A stretch of DNA of 64,000 nucleotides, taken from NCBI RefSeq assembly GCF_014084045.1, contig NZ_CP043732.1, positions 1,302,001 to 1,366,000 on the forward strand. Reading direction: 5' to 3'. Position 1 is the stretch's first letter. Each line of letters begins with the position of its first letter. The notes under the pieces were generated by a model, which made no database searches, was not told where the DNA came from, and worked only from the letters and a program-made list of their open reading frames with translations. Both the position numbers and the translations under genes were made by a program. The stretch is from Microbacterium esteraromaticum. Lineage in GTDB: Bacteria; Actinomycetota; Actinomycetes; Actinomycetales; Microbacteriaceae. This document shows, in pieces, positions 24,068-32,272 of the stretch.

Positions 24068-24823
24068 TCAGGCCGGCACCGAGGCGCCGGCGAGGAGGCG
24101 ATCCATGAGGTCGCGTGCGTTGCCGTACCCCTCCGAGATCGCAGCGTGCTGCATTGTCAGGAGCACGTAGTCGGCGTTCTCGGCGATCGCGAACTCCTTC
24201 TCGACGGTGGTCCATGCCGGCAGAACCCACGGCTTGCCGTTCGCACGCGCCGCGGCGATCACCTTCCGGAAGTCGTCGAAGTCCGCCTCGGTCTGGCGGT
24301 ACGCGCCGCGGCCGCTCATCGCCGCGAGATCCCCCGGGCCGATGAAGATGCCGTCGACCGTGGGCAGCGCCGCGATCTCGTCGATGTCACGAAGCGCGCG
24401 CGGGTCCTCGACCATCGGGAAGACCTTGATGTCGCGATCCTGAGCCGCGATCCATTCGTCTGAGTAGCCGCGGTAGCTCATGGTCCGTCCGCCTGCGAGG
24501 CTGCGAGAGCCCAGAGGCGGGAACTTCGCGAAGTCGGTGATGCGCTTGGCGTGCTCGAGCCCTTCGATGTGCGGGATGATCACGCCGTCGGAGCCGAAGT
24601 CGAGGGCCTGCTGGATCGCGCCGCGCTCAGGGACGAGCACCTTCGACAGCACCTCGAGACCGAGGCCCTTGAGCAGGGGGATGAAGCGCTCGAGGGTGGC
24701 GAGATCGAATGAGCCGTGCTCGATGTCGAGCACGACGAAATCGTAACCAAGGCCCGCGACGATCTCGCCGATCGCGCTGCTTCCGTCCGAGAGCCAGGCG
24801 CCCTGCTTGAGTGTGTGGGTCAT
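24068..24823 (-). CDS. HpcH/HpaI-family class II aldolase
   Basis: The 251-residue TIM barrel belongs to the HpcH/HpaI aldolase/citrate lyase family, which cleaves 4-hydroxy-2-oxo acids to pyruvate and an aldehyde using a divalent metal. Key blocks are DFVVLDIEHG, VIIPHIEG, LGSRS, FPMVEDPRAL (metal Glu) and DGIFIGPGDLA (metal Asp). AAAGGAAC precedes the ATG. As last gene of the importer/LysR/nitrilase operon it probably performs the final cleavage of the imported compound to central intermediates (inference). Confidence 0.88.
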   Translation of the reverse strand: MTHTLKQGAWLSDGSSAIGEIVAGLGYDFVVLDIEHGSFDLATLERFIPLLKGLGLEVLSKVLVPERGAIQQALDFGSDGVIIPHIEGLEHAKRITDFAKFPPLGSRSLAGGRTMSYRGYSDEWIAAQDRDIKVFPMVEDPRALRDIDEIAALPTVDGIFIGPGDLAAMSGRGAYRQTEADFDDFRKVIAAARANGKPWVLPAWTTVEKEFAIAENADYVLLTMQHAAISEGYGNARDLMDRLLAGASVPA

Positions 24824-24856
24824 GATGTTCCTTTCGGTGTTCTGGAGTGGCCGGCG

Positions 24857-25654
24857 TCAGGCGGATGCGACGACGGAGAAGCGACGGTTGGCCAGCGACG
24901 GGTTCAGGGCGCGCACCTGCGCGACTCGATCCGGGCGGGCGTCCGCGACGGCGATCCCCGTGCTCTCGCCGATCTCGCCGAGGGTGATGCCCATCGGATC
25001 GACGATGATGCTGCCACCGGTGCCGACGGACGGTCCCTGCGACACCGCGGCGACGTAGAGGGTGTTCTCGATCGCGCGGGCCCGCGCGAGGGTGTTCCAG
25101 TGGTCCTCCTTGCGGGCTCCCGGCATCCACGCGGCGGGGTACAGGAGCAGGTCCACTCCGGCGTCGGCATGCTCGCGAGCGGCCTCGGGGAAGCGCAGGT
25201 CGTAGCAGGTGAGCATCCCGACGGTGACGTCGTCGACGGTGAAGGTCACCGGTCCGGCGATGTCGCCAGGGCGGATGTGATCCGATTCCAGGAAGCCGAA
25301 CGCGTCGTACAGGTGGAGCTTGTGATAGACGCGCGAGAGGCCCTCGTCGGGGGTGACGAGCACAAGCGTGTTGTACCCTCGGTCCTCGCCGTCGATCGCC
25401 TCGAGCATCCCGGCGACGATGGAGACGCCGGTGCGGCGGGCGAGCTGGGCGAGGCCGGTGACGAACGGTCCGTCGAGCGGCTCGCCCTGCTTGACGAACT
25501 CCGCGTCGAGCGTCGGGACGTCGAACATGGCGAACTCGGGGAAGACCGCGAGGCGAGCGCCGGCAGCCGCCGCCTCCTCGGTCAGGCGAGTGATCTCCGC
25601 CAGGTTGGCGGCCTTGTCGGCGCCCGAGACCATCTGGCCGATCGCGAACTTCAT
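24857..25654 (-). CDS. Carbon-nitrogen hydrolase (nitrilase superfamily)
   Basis: A 265-residue amidohydrolase-type enzyme with the Glu-Lys-Cys triad visible: VFPEFAMF (Glu), YHKLHLYDAFGF (Lys) and LTCYDLRFPE (Cys). It cleaves a C-N bond of an amide or carbamoyl compound in the cytoplasm. The start ATG 25654 (AAGGAG upstream) overlaps the LysR stop (ATGA). The order importer, LysR, nitrilase, aldolase suggests hydrolysis of an imported amide before carbon-carbon cleavage. Confidence 0.9.
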   Translation of the reverse strand: MKFAIGQMVSGADKAANLAEITRLTEEAAAAGARLAVFPEFAMFDVPTLDAEFVKQGEPLDGPFVTGLAQLARRTGVSIVAGMLEAIDGEDRGYNTLVLVTPDEGLSRVYHKLHLYDAFGFLESDHIRPGDIAGPVTFTVDDVTVGMLTCYDLRFPEAAREHADAGVDLLLYPAAWMPGARKEDHWNTLARARAIENTLYVAAVSQGPSVGTGGSIIVDPMGITLGEIGESTGIAVADARPDRVAQVRALNPSLANRRFSVVASA

Positions 25655-26568
25655 GATGCTCCTTCTTTCGTTGTGAGGCTCTCCGGAACGGAGAGCTCGG
25701 TGATGCAGTGCTGCACGAACGCCCGTCCGACAGCGTCGAGACGACGGTCGAACCAGGAGATCGAGGTGGTGAGTCCCACCGAGGGGTTCACGAGCGTGCG
25801 GTACACGACGTCGTGCTGCGGGATGTCCGACAGGGACTCGGGGATGAAGCACACGCCCATGCCCGCAGACACCATCGCCGCCTGGTCGAGGTACGAGCCC
25901 ATGACTTCGAGAGAGCGCGGCGAGAAACCCGCGCGCATGCAGGCGGTCACGACCGCGTCGTACCCTCGCGGGTTGGCCGTGCGCGGACCCTGCAGGATGC
26001 GCTCGTTGCGCAGCATGGCGAAGTCCACCTCGTCGACGCCGGCGAGCGGATGGTCATCGGGCAGCGCGACGAGGTACTCCTCGGCGAACAGCGCAGTCGA
26101 CGAGAGATCCTTCAGGTCGGGTTCGGTGAGCAGGATGGCGACGTCGACCGACCCCTGCTCGAGTTCGTCGATGAGCAGCGAGGTCGGGATGCTGCGCACC
26201 TGCACCGTCGCAGTCGGATGCGTGCGGATGAACTGCCGCACGGCGCGTGCCGGCGTGCTGAACATCATGGCGGGCACGATGCCCACCCGCACGCGGCCGA
26301 ACTCGTGGCTGCGCTGGTCGTCGAGCAGCTGGGTGATGTGCTGCATCGCCTCGAGCACTCGGCGGCATCGGTAGTAGAACTCGCGTCCGGCATCGGTCGG
26401 AGTGATGGGTCGAGTCGTGCGGTCCACCAGCGCGACGCCGACGTCCTTCTCGAGCCGCGAGATCTGCTGCGAGAGCGCGGGCGCCGTGATGAAGAGGCTG
26501 TCCGCGGCCTGCTTGAACCCGCCGGCATCCACCAGCGTCACGAACAGCTCCAGTCGCCGTGTCTCCAT
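25651..26568 (-). CDS. LysR-family transcriptional regulator
   Basis: The 305-residue protein has an N-terminal winged helix (ELFVTLVDAGGFKQAADSLF, then ISRLEKDVGVALVDR) and a periplasmic-binding-protein-like effector domain. Unusually, it is embedded in the operon, between the transporter and the nitrilase, and coupled to the latter by an ATGA overlap, rather than divergently transcribed. The inverted repeat next to the operon promoter at 31776-31805 is the likely target, giving feedback on the whole unit. Confidence 0.9.
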   Translation of the reverse strand: METRRLELFVTLVDAGGFKQAADSLFITAPALSQQISRLEKDVGVALVDRTTRPITPTDAGREFYYRCRRVLEAMQHITQLLDDQRSHEFGRVRVGIVPAMMFSTPARAVRQFIRTHPTATVQVRSIPTSLLIDELEQGSVDVAILLTEPDLKDLSSTALFAEEYLVALPDDHPLAGVDEVDFAMLRNERILQGPRTANPRGYDAVVTACMRAGFSPRSLEVMGSYLDQAAMVSAGMGVCFIPESLSDIPQHDVVYRTLVNPSVGLTTSISWFDRRLDAVGRAFVQHCITELSVPESLTTKEGAS

Positions 26569-26570
26569 GC

Positions 26571-28256
26571 CTAGCCCCTCCTCAGGGCGAGGCGCTCTGC
26601 ACGCCGCACGCGCTGGATCTGCGGGTCGGGCACAGGGGCGGCGGCGATCAGACGCTGCGTGTACTCGTCGCGCGGGTGATGCAGCACCTCCTCCGTCGGG
26701 CCCGTCTCGACGACGTCGCCGTGTCTGAGCACGACCACCCGGTTCGACAGGGTCTCGACGACCGACAGGTCGTGGCTGATGAACAGGCACGAGAACCCGA
26801 GCTCGCGCTGCAGGGCCAGGAACAGGTCGAGCACCTGCGCCTGCACCGACACGTCGAGCGCCGAGGTCGGTTCGTCGGCGATCATCAGCACCGGATTCGT
26901 CGCGATCGCGCGCGCGATCCCGATGCGCTGACGCTGTCCGCCCGAGAGCTCGTGCGGGTAGCGATCCGACCAGTCGGGGTTCAGCTGCACCCGCTCGAGC
27001 AGCTCCTTGGCCCGTGCTCGTCTCGCGCGTGGATCGCGGACGATTCCCTGCCACAGGAGCGGGTCCGAGATCGCCTGACCGATCGTGCGGCGCGGATTGA
27101 GTGAGGAAGCAGGGTCCTGGAACACCATCGTGACGTGGCGTCGCAGCTGGCGCAGCGCGCGACCAGGGCGACCGGTGATGCGCTCGCCGCGCACCTCGAG
27201 CGTGCCCTCGGTCACCGGGAGCAGGCCGATCGCGGCTTTGCCGATCGTCGACTTGCCCGATCCTGATTCGCCGACCAGCCCGACGATCTCGCCGCGCTGG
27301 ACCTCGAGGTCGATGCCGTTGATCGCCTGGAAACCAGGACGCCGCCAGCGCCCCGGGTAGCGGATCACAGCCTCCTCCAAGCGCAGCACGGTCTCCGGCA
27401 GCGGCGTTGTGGCCGTGACGCCGTCGATGCGCAGCTTGTTGCGGGCGGCGGAGAGGAAGTCATCCGCCTTGCCGAGGTGCGGCACGGCGGCCAGCAGCGC
27501 CTGCGTGTACGGCTCCTGCGGGCTCGTGAACAGCTGCGCGGACGCAGCCTCCTCCACGACACGGCCGTCCTTCATGACGACCACCTCGTCGGCGACGTCG
27601 GCGACCACGCCCATGTCGTGGGTGATGATGAGCACCGCCATGCCCATCCGCTCCTGGAGCTCGGCGATCAGATCGAGGATCTCGGCCTGCACCGTGACGT
27701 CGAGCGCGGTGGTCGGCTCGTCGGCGATGAGCAGGTCGGGCTCGGACGAGATCGCCATCGCGATCATCGCGCGCTGTCGCTGACCACCCGAGAGCTGGTG
27801 CGGGTAATGATCGACCTTCTCCTCGGGCGCGGGCATGTGCACATCGCGCAGCAGCTGCACGGCACGTTCGCGGGCTGCCTTGCGATCCATGTCGTGGTGG
27901 CTCGTCAGGGCCTCGATCAGCTGGTGCCCGATCGTGTAGACCGGGTTCAGGGCGGTCATCGGCTCCTGGAAGATGGTCGCGATGCGCGAGCCCCTCAGAG
28001 GCCTCAGACCCTTGTCGCGGAGCGGCACGAGGTCGGTGCCGTCGAAGAGGATGCGTCCGGTGCGGCGCGCGTTCGGCGGGAGGAGGTCGAGGATCGACAT
28101 CGCGGTGACCGACTTGCCCGAGCCCGACTCGCCCACGAGCGCGAGCGTCTTGCGACGGTCGACGCTGAACGACACGTCGTAGGTCACCTGGCGCCAGCCG
28201 TCCGGCGTCTGGAACTCGACGGACAGGCCGTCGACCTGCAGCAGAGGTTCGTTCAT
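26571..28256 (-). CDS. Peptide-type ABC transporter, fused double ATPase (DppD-DppF/GsiA type)
   Basis: The 561-residue protein has two complete ABC domains. Each has Walker A GESGSGKS (about residues 42-49 and near 330), signature LSGGQRQR and a Walker B LLIADEP/LMIADEP. Such fusions energise dipeptide, oligopeptide, glutathione or nickel/opine importers. The start overlaps the stop of the DppC-like permease (ATGA). Two bases separate it from the LysR gene downstream. Confidence 0.92.
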   Translation of the reverse strand: MNEPLLQVDGLSVEFQTPDGWRQVTYDVSFSVDRRKTLALVGESGSGKSVTAMSILDLLPPNARRTGRILFDGTDLVPLRDKGLRPLRGSRIATIFQEPMTALNPVYTIGHQLIEALTSHHDMDRKAARERAVQLLRDVHMPAPEEKVDHYPHQLSGGQRQRAMIAMAISSEPDLLIADEPTTALDVTVQAEILDLIAELQERMGMAVLIITHDMGVVADVADEVVVMKDGRVVEEAASAQLFTSPQEPYTQALLAAVPHLGKADDFLSAARNKLRIDGVTATTPLPETVLRLEEAVIRYPGRWRRPGFQAINGIDLEVQRGEIVGLVGESGSGKSTIGKAAIGLLPVTEGTLEVRGERITGRPGRALRQLRRHVTMVFQDPASSLNPRRTIGQAISDPLLWQGIVRDPRARRARAKELLERVQLNPDWSDRYPHELSGGQRQRIGIARAIATNPVLMIADEPTSALDVSVQAQVLDLFLALQRELGFSCLFISHDLSVVETLSNRVVVLRHGDVVETGPTEEVLHHPRDEYTQRLIAAAPVPDPQIQRVRRAERLALRRG

Positions 28257-29098
28257 GAGCGCTTCTTCGCTTTCGGGTCGAGGAGGTCTCGCAGGGCGTC
28301 GCCGAGGATGCCGAACGCGAGGATCGTCAGCACGATGACCGCACCGGGCACGAGCAGCACGTGCGGGTCGGTCGTGAGGTACCGCTGGCCCTGCGCGACC
28401 ATCGAGCCCCAGGACGGCGTGGGCGGCACCACGCCGAGGCCGAGGTAGCTGAGCCCGGACTCCATGAGGATCGCTGCGGCCATCGTGAGTGAGAACTGCA
28501 CGATGATCGGCGCCGACACGTTCGCCAGCACGGTGCGGAACAGGATGACGACGGTCGGGGCCCCGAAGGTGCGCGCCGCGTCGACATACTCCTCGCGCTT
28601 CGTCGACAGCACCTGTCCATAGGTGATGCGAGCGAAGATCGGGGCGAACAGCACACCCATCGCGATGATGAGCGTCACGGGGCCGGGGCCGTACAGCGTC
28701 ACCGCGAGCAGTGCGAGCACGATCGGCGGGAAGGCGAGGATGACATCGACGATGAGGCGCATCGTGACGACCTCCGTCAGGCCGTTGAAGTAGGCGCCGA
28801 GGAGGCCGAGCAGGGTGCCGAGCACGGTGGCGAGCACGGTCGCGCCGAGGGCGATGAACAGCTCCACCTGGGCGCCGAACATGATGCGCGAGAGGATGTC
28901 GCGGCCGAGCTCATCGGTTCCGAGCAGGTGGCCGGGGCTGAACATCGGCTGCAGGCGGATCGCCACGTTCTGCGCGATCGGGTCGTACGGCGCGAGCAGT
29001 GGTGCGAACGCCATGAGCACGATGATGATGACGAGGTACACGACCATCACGGCGCGCAGCGGGGTGATCGCCTGACGCAGGCGGGGACTGAGTTTCAT
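28253..29098 (-). CDS. Peptide-type ABC transporter permease, DppC type
   Basis: A 281-residue permease beginning MKLSPRLRQAITPL. It has the OppC-type N-terminal helix, a soluble loop with HLLGTDELGRDILSRI (the conserved GTDxxGRD motif) and an EAA-like loop (YVDAARTFGAP). It is coupled by ATGA overlaps on both sides. Pairs with the DppB-type permease. Confidence 0.92.
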   Translation of the reverse strand: MKLSPRLRQAITPLRAVMVVYLVIIIVLMAFAPLLAPYDPIAQNVAIRLQPMFSPGHLLGTDELGRDILSRIMFGAQVELFIALGATVLATVLGTLLGLLGAYFNGLTEVVTMRLIVDVILAFPPIVLALLAVTLYGPGPVTLIIAMGVLFAPIFARITYGQVLSTKREEYVDAARTFGAPTVVILFRTVLANVSAPIIVQFSLTMAAAILMESGLSYLGLGVVPPTPSWGSMVAQGQRYLTTDPHVLLVPGAVIVLTILAFGILGDALRDLLDPKAKKRS

Positions 29099-30048
29099 GC
29101 TCGCCTCACTCGCGGGTCGAGGATTCCGTAGGTGATGTCGACGACGATGTTGATCGCGATGAAGAGCATGGCGATCACGATGACGACGCCCTGCACGACC
29201 GGGTAGTCGCGGGTCGTCACGCCGTCGACGAGCAGGCTCGACAGGCCGGGGTAGTTGAAGACGCGCTCGACGAGCACGGTCGACCCGAGCAGCGTGCCGA
29301 ACCCGATGCCGACGACCGTGACCACCGGCGTCAGGGAGTTGCGCAGCACGTGCCGGCGGAACACCGTCATCGGGGCGAGGCCGATCGACTTCGCGGTGCG
29401 AACCCAGTCCTGCGTCTGCACCTCGAGCACGGCCGACCTCGTCATCCGTGCGATCTGAGCCGCGAAGCCCACCGCCAGCGAGATGGCGGGGAGCGTGAGT
29501 GTCTTCAGGGCTCCGAGGAAGTCCTTGGACGGATCCACGTAGCCGCCCGCCGGGAAGAGGCCGAGCGTGATCGAGAAGACGAGGATCAGCACGGCGCCGA
29601 ACACGAAGACGGGGAGCGCGACGCCGATCGAGCTGAGCGCCGTGACCAGCGTGTCGACCCATCCGCCGCGCCGCGCCGCGAGAGCGCCCATCGTGACGCC
29701 GATAACGATCGACAGGATGGTGGCGTAGGCGACCAGCAGCAGCGTGCGGGGCAGTCGGGCGCCGATGGCCTCGAGCACGGGCTGCGAGGTGCGGAAGGAT
29801 TCGCCCAGGTCTCCGGTGAACACACCGGAGAGGAACGAGAGGTACTGGGAGATCAGCGGCTGGTTGAGGCCGAGCTGCTCGCGGAGGGCCGCGACGGCCT
29901 CCGGGCTGGGCGCCCCGCCGTCTCCTGTGCTGAGCAGCAGCACGGCGGGGTCGCCGGGGACGAGTTGCAGTGCGGAGAAGATGAGGGTGAGGACCAGCAG
30001 CACCAGTCCCACCCCCATCCCCAGCCGCTTCGCGATGAAGAGGATCAC
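29095..30048 (-). CDS. Peptide-type ABC transporter permease, DppB type
   Basis: A 317-residue permease with N-terminal helix and PGDPAVLLL (OppB/DppB signature region), a periplasmic loop and an EAA-type loop (VRTAKSIGLAPMTVF). GTG start seven bases after the binding-protein gene, with the GGAG ribosome-binding site inside the end of that gene. Confidence 0.92.
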   Translation of the reverse strand: MILFIAKRLGMGVGLVLLVLTLIFSALQLVPGDPAVLLLSTGDGGAPSPEAVAALREQLGLNQPLISQYLSFLSGVFTGDLGESFRTSQPVLEAIGARLPRTLLLVAYATILSIVIGVTMGALAARRGGWVDTLVTALSSIGVALPVFVFGAVLILVFSITLGLFPAGGYVDPSKDFLGALKTLTLPAISLAVGFAAQIARMTRSAVLEVQTQDWVRTAKSIGLAPMTVFRRHVLRNSLTPVVTVVGIGFGTLLGSTVLVERVFNYPGLSSLLVDGVTTRDYPVVQGVVIVIAMLFIAINIVVDITYGILDPRVRRA

Positions 30049-30055
30049 GGCGCAG

Positions 30056-31630
30056 TCACTCCACCGAGGCGTGTGCCAGGTTGAGCGAGCTGTAGAACAC
30101 CAGGAACCCTGGCAGCGTCTCGAAGCCCTTCACCTTGTCGTTGTAGGCGTAGGCCTGCTCGCGGGTGTTGATCGACGCGAACGGCACGTCTTCGGCCCAG
30201 ATGTCGGCGATCTGCTCGTAGATCTCCTTCTTGGCGGCGTCATCGTCGGCGGCGCGGAGCCCGTCTTCGATCAGCCCGCGCAGCGTCTCGTTCGAGTAGC
30301 CCCAGCCGACATTGAAGTTGCGGCTGTCGACCACCCAGTTGAGCAGGTACGACGGGTCGGTGATCACACCGGCGTCACCCGACACGGCGAGGTCGTACTC
30401 GCCGGCGTTGCCCTTGCTGACGCGCGTCGACCAGTCGGGGGCGTCGAGGGTGACGTCGATGCCGACCGCGCGGAGGTCCTCCTGCACCGACAGCGCGTTG
30501 TCCTGCAGGAAGGTGTACTGCGAGGTCGACAGCAACGTCGCCGAGAAGCCGTCGGGGTAGCCCGCGTCGGCGAGCAGCTCCTTGGCCTTCTCCGGGTCGT
30601 AGCTCCACAGCTCGGCCGCCTTCGGGTCGTATGCGGGGTCGTCTTCGGGGATCACGATGCCGTCGAGCGGGGCGCCGTTGCTCTGGAACGCCGCGGTCAC
30701 CGCGTTCTCGCGGTTCAGGGCGTAGGCGACGGCCTGTCGAACCTTCGGGTCGGAGAACGGTCCGTCCGTCACATTGAACTGGACGTACTGGAAGGGGCCC
30801 TGCTGAGCATCGACCGTGAGGCCGGCATCCGAGACGCGCTGGAAGTTCTCCCACGGCACGTACTCGATCATGTCGACGTCCCCGCTGAGCAGTGCGTTCG
30901 TGCGCGCTTCGCCGTCGGGGTAGAACTTCACCTCGATGGTGTCGAGCGACACCTCGTCGGCCTCGTAGTAGTCGTCGTTCTTCTCGACGGTGAGGCCGAT
31001 GCCCTGGTCGAGGTTCGTCATCTCGAAAGGACCGGCGCCGACCCAGTTCGGGGTGTCGGCGTTGAGCGACGCGTCGGGCACGATCGCGGCGAAGGGCAGC
31101 GCCAGGTACTGCAGGAAGGCCGTGTTCGGCTGCGCCAGGGTGATGGTCACGGTGTCGCCGTCGGCTGCGATGTCGGTGATGTCCTTCAGCCCTGCGGCCA
31201 GCTGCGATCCGTTGGCCGGGTCGCGGTAGTAGTCGAGGGAGTTCTTCACGTTCTCAGCCGTGAGCGGGCTGTCGTCGTGGAACGTCAGGTCGGGGCGCAG
31301 CGTGAAGATGTACTTCGTGGGGTCGCTGGTGTCGACGGACTCGGCGACGCCGGGCACGACCGCGCCGGTCTCGTCGTAGGTCATCAGACCTCGATGCACC
31401 ATGGTGAGCAGCTGGTTGACCGCGCCGCCTTGCTGCATCCCGGTGATGGGGGTGGCGGGCTCGGCGGAGAGTCCGAAGACGAGGGTCTGAGTGCCGTCCT
31501 CGGCCGCCGTGTCACCGGCGGCGCTGCAGCCGGCGAGGACGAGGACGGATGCGGCGCCGAATGCGACGGCTCCGATCCAACGGTATGAGGTGGTGCTCTC
31601 GTGCCGGCGGGGATGCTGTGAAGCAGGCAT
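30056..31630 (-). CDS. Peptide-type ABC transporter substrate-binding lipoprotein
   Basis: A 524-residue family 5 solute-binding protein (DppA/OppA/NikA-like). Lipobox LAGC (about residue 35); family-5 signature region around PTKYIFTLRPDLTFHDDSPLT, split here as FTLRPDLTFHDD. It is first in the operon, just after the promoter at 31752-31780. With an amidase and an HpaI aldolase downstream, the cargo may be an amide or opine-like compound rather than a peptide. That is inference. Confidence 0.9.
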   Translation of the reverse strand: MPASQHPRRHESTTSYRWIGAVAFGAASVLVLAGCSAAGDTAAEDGTQTLVFGLSAEPATPITGMQQGGAVNQLLTMVHRGLMTYDETGAVVPGVAESVDTSDPTKYIFTLRPDLTFHDDSPLTAENVKNSLDYYRDPANGSQLAAGLKDITDIAADGDTVTITLAQPNTAFLQYLALPFAAIVPDASLNADTPNWVGAGPFEMTNLDQGIGLTVEKNDDYYEADEVSLDTIEVKFYPDGEARTNALLSGDVDMIEYVPWENFQRVSDAGLTVDAQQGPFQYVQFNVTDGPFSDPKVRQAVAYALNRENAVTAAFQSNGAPLDGIVIPEDDPAYDPKAAELWSYDPEKAKELLADAGYPDGFSATLLSTSQYTFLQDNALSVQEDLRAVGIDVTLDAPDWSTRVSKGNAGEYDLAVSGDAGVITDPSYLLNWVVDSRNFNVGWGYSNETLRGLIEDGLRAADDDAAKKEIYEQIADIWAEDVPFASINTREQAYAYNDKVKGFETLPGFLVFYSSLNLAHASVE

Positions 31631-31751
31631 GACGAAGTCCTTCCATGGTGCGGGGCACCATCGCTCGAGATGTCACGAAAACGGAGCGTCGTCAGCGACG
31701 GCTCCGTCGCTCGTCGGGGGGCGTCAGGTCTGGGTGGACCCTTCGTGAACG

Positions 31752-31805
31752 ATTATCTCGATGGACGACATAAGTGTGAAGTTCGTTTTCGCAACTCAAC
31801 TTCAC
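31752..31805 (-). promoter_or_regulatory. Promoter plus LysR-type dyad for the importer operon
   Basis: On the minus strand TTCACA (31780-31775) and GATAAT (31757-31752) are separated by exactly 17 bases, a good sigma70-type promoter. Abutting the -35 is a perfect inverted repeat, GTGAAGTT (31776-31783) / AACTTCAC (31798-31805), with a 14-base gap. The spacing and position are typical for a LysR-family activation site. The operon's own LysR regulator is the natural candidate. Confidence 0.72.
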
Positions 31806-31913
31806 GTTCTGCTTAACCTGAGAGCGTGATCAGGCGTTTTATCGTCGTAGGAATGTGCAGCACTGCGATATTGGCCTGTCGTCGAGGTGCGCTCGGCCTC
31901 GACCGAGCGGGAG

Positions 31914-32147
31914 GTCAGCCGGCAGCCGGGCAGAACTCAGCCGGGCAGAGGGCAGCCGGGCAGAGGGCAGCCGGGTGGAGGGCAGCCGGGCGGAGGGCAG
32001 CCGGGCAGAGATGAGCAGGGCAGGACGTCAGCCGGGCAGGAGATCAGCCGAACAGGAGACCAGCAGGACAGAGCACATCCGGGCAGAGGTCCAGGGCAGG
32101 ACGTCAGCCGGGCACGACGTCAGCCGGGCAGAGATCAGCCGAACAGC
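31914..32147. repeat. 15-bp G/C-rich minisatellite
   Basis: About fifteen degenerate copies of CAGCCGGGCAGAGGG, the clearest five in tandem at about 31936-32010. The distal copies vary (TCAGCCGAACAG, TCAGCCGGGCAC). The array runs into the stop codon of the small membrane-protein gene (TCAGCCGAACAG at 32135), and the same sequence recurs inside the array at 32044. Because the period is a multiple of three, all frames stay open and give artificial pentapeptide repeats. With the upstream promoter region this makes roughly 500 bases without a gene. Confidence 0.85.
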
Positions 32148-32272
32148 AGCGTCAGGGTGGTGACGGTGCCGCCGCCCAGGATCAGCGCGCCGATCGTGAT
32201 CCACGCGACGATCCGGATGCGGCGGCTGCGGCGCTCACCGAGATCGCCGTAGTCCTCGTCGGCCTTGGTCAT
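32135..32272 (-). CDS. Small single-span membrane protein downstream of purL
   Basis: A 45-residue protein with a charged N-terminus ([18 protein letters not shown]) and one transmembrane helix ([14 protein letters not shown]...). Its ATG overlaps the purL stop (ATGA), so it is co-translated with purL. Its last codons lie inside the minisatellite array. No family was recognised. Confidence 0.65.
   Translation of the reverse strand: MTKADEDYGDLGERRSRRIRIVAWITIGALILGGGTVTTLTLLFG

Noticed and set aside
31914..32147. CRISPR array
   Set aside because: Units are contiguous 15-mers with no spacers of constant length and no cas genes.
31855..32252. Open frames with SRAEG or QPGRG pentapeptide repeats
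   Set aside because: They result from the 15-bp minisatellite, are open in all frames, and lack a start context.
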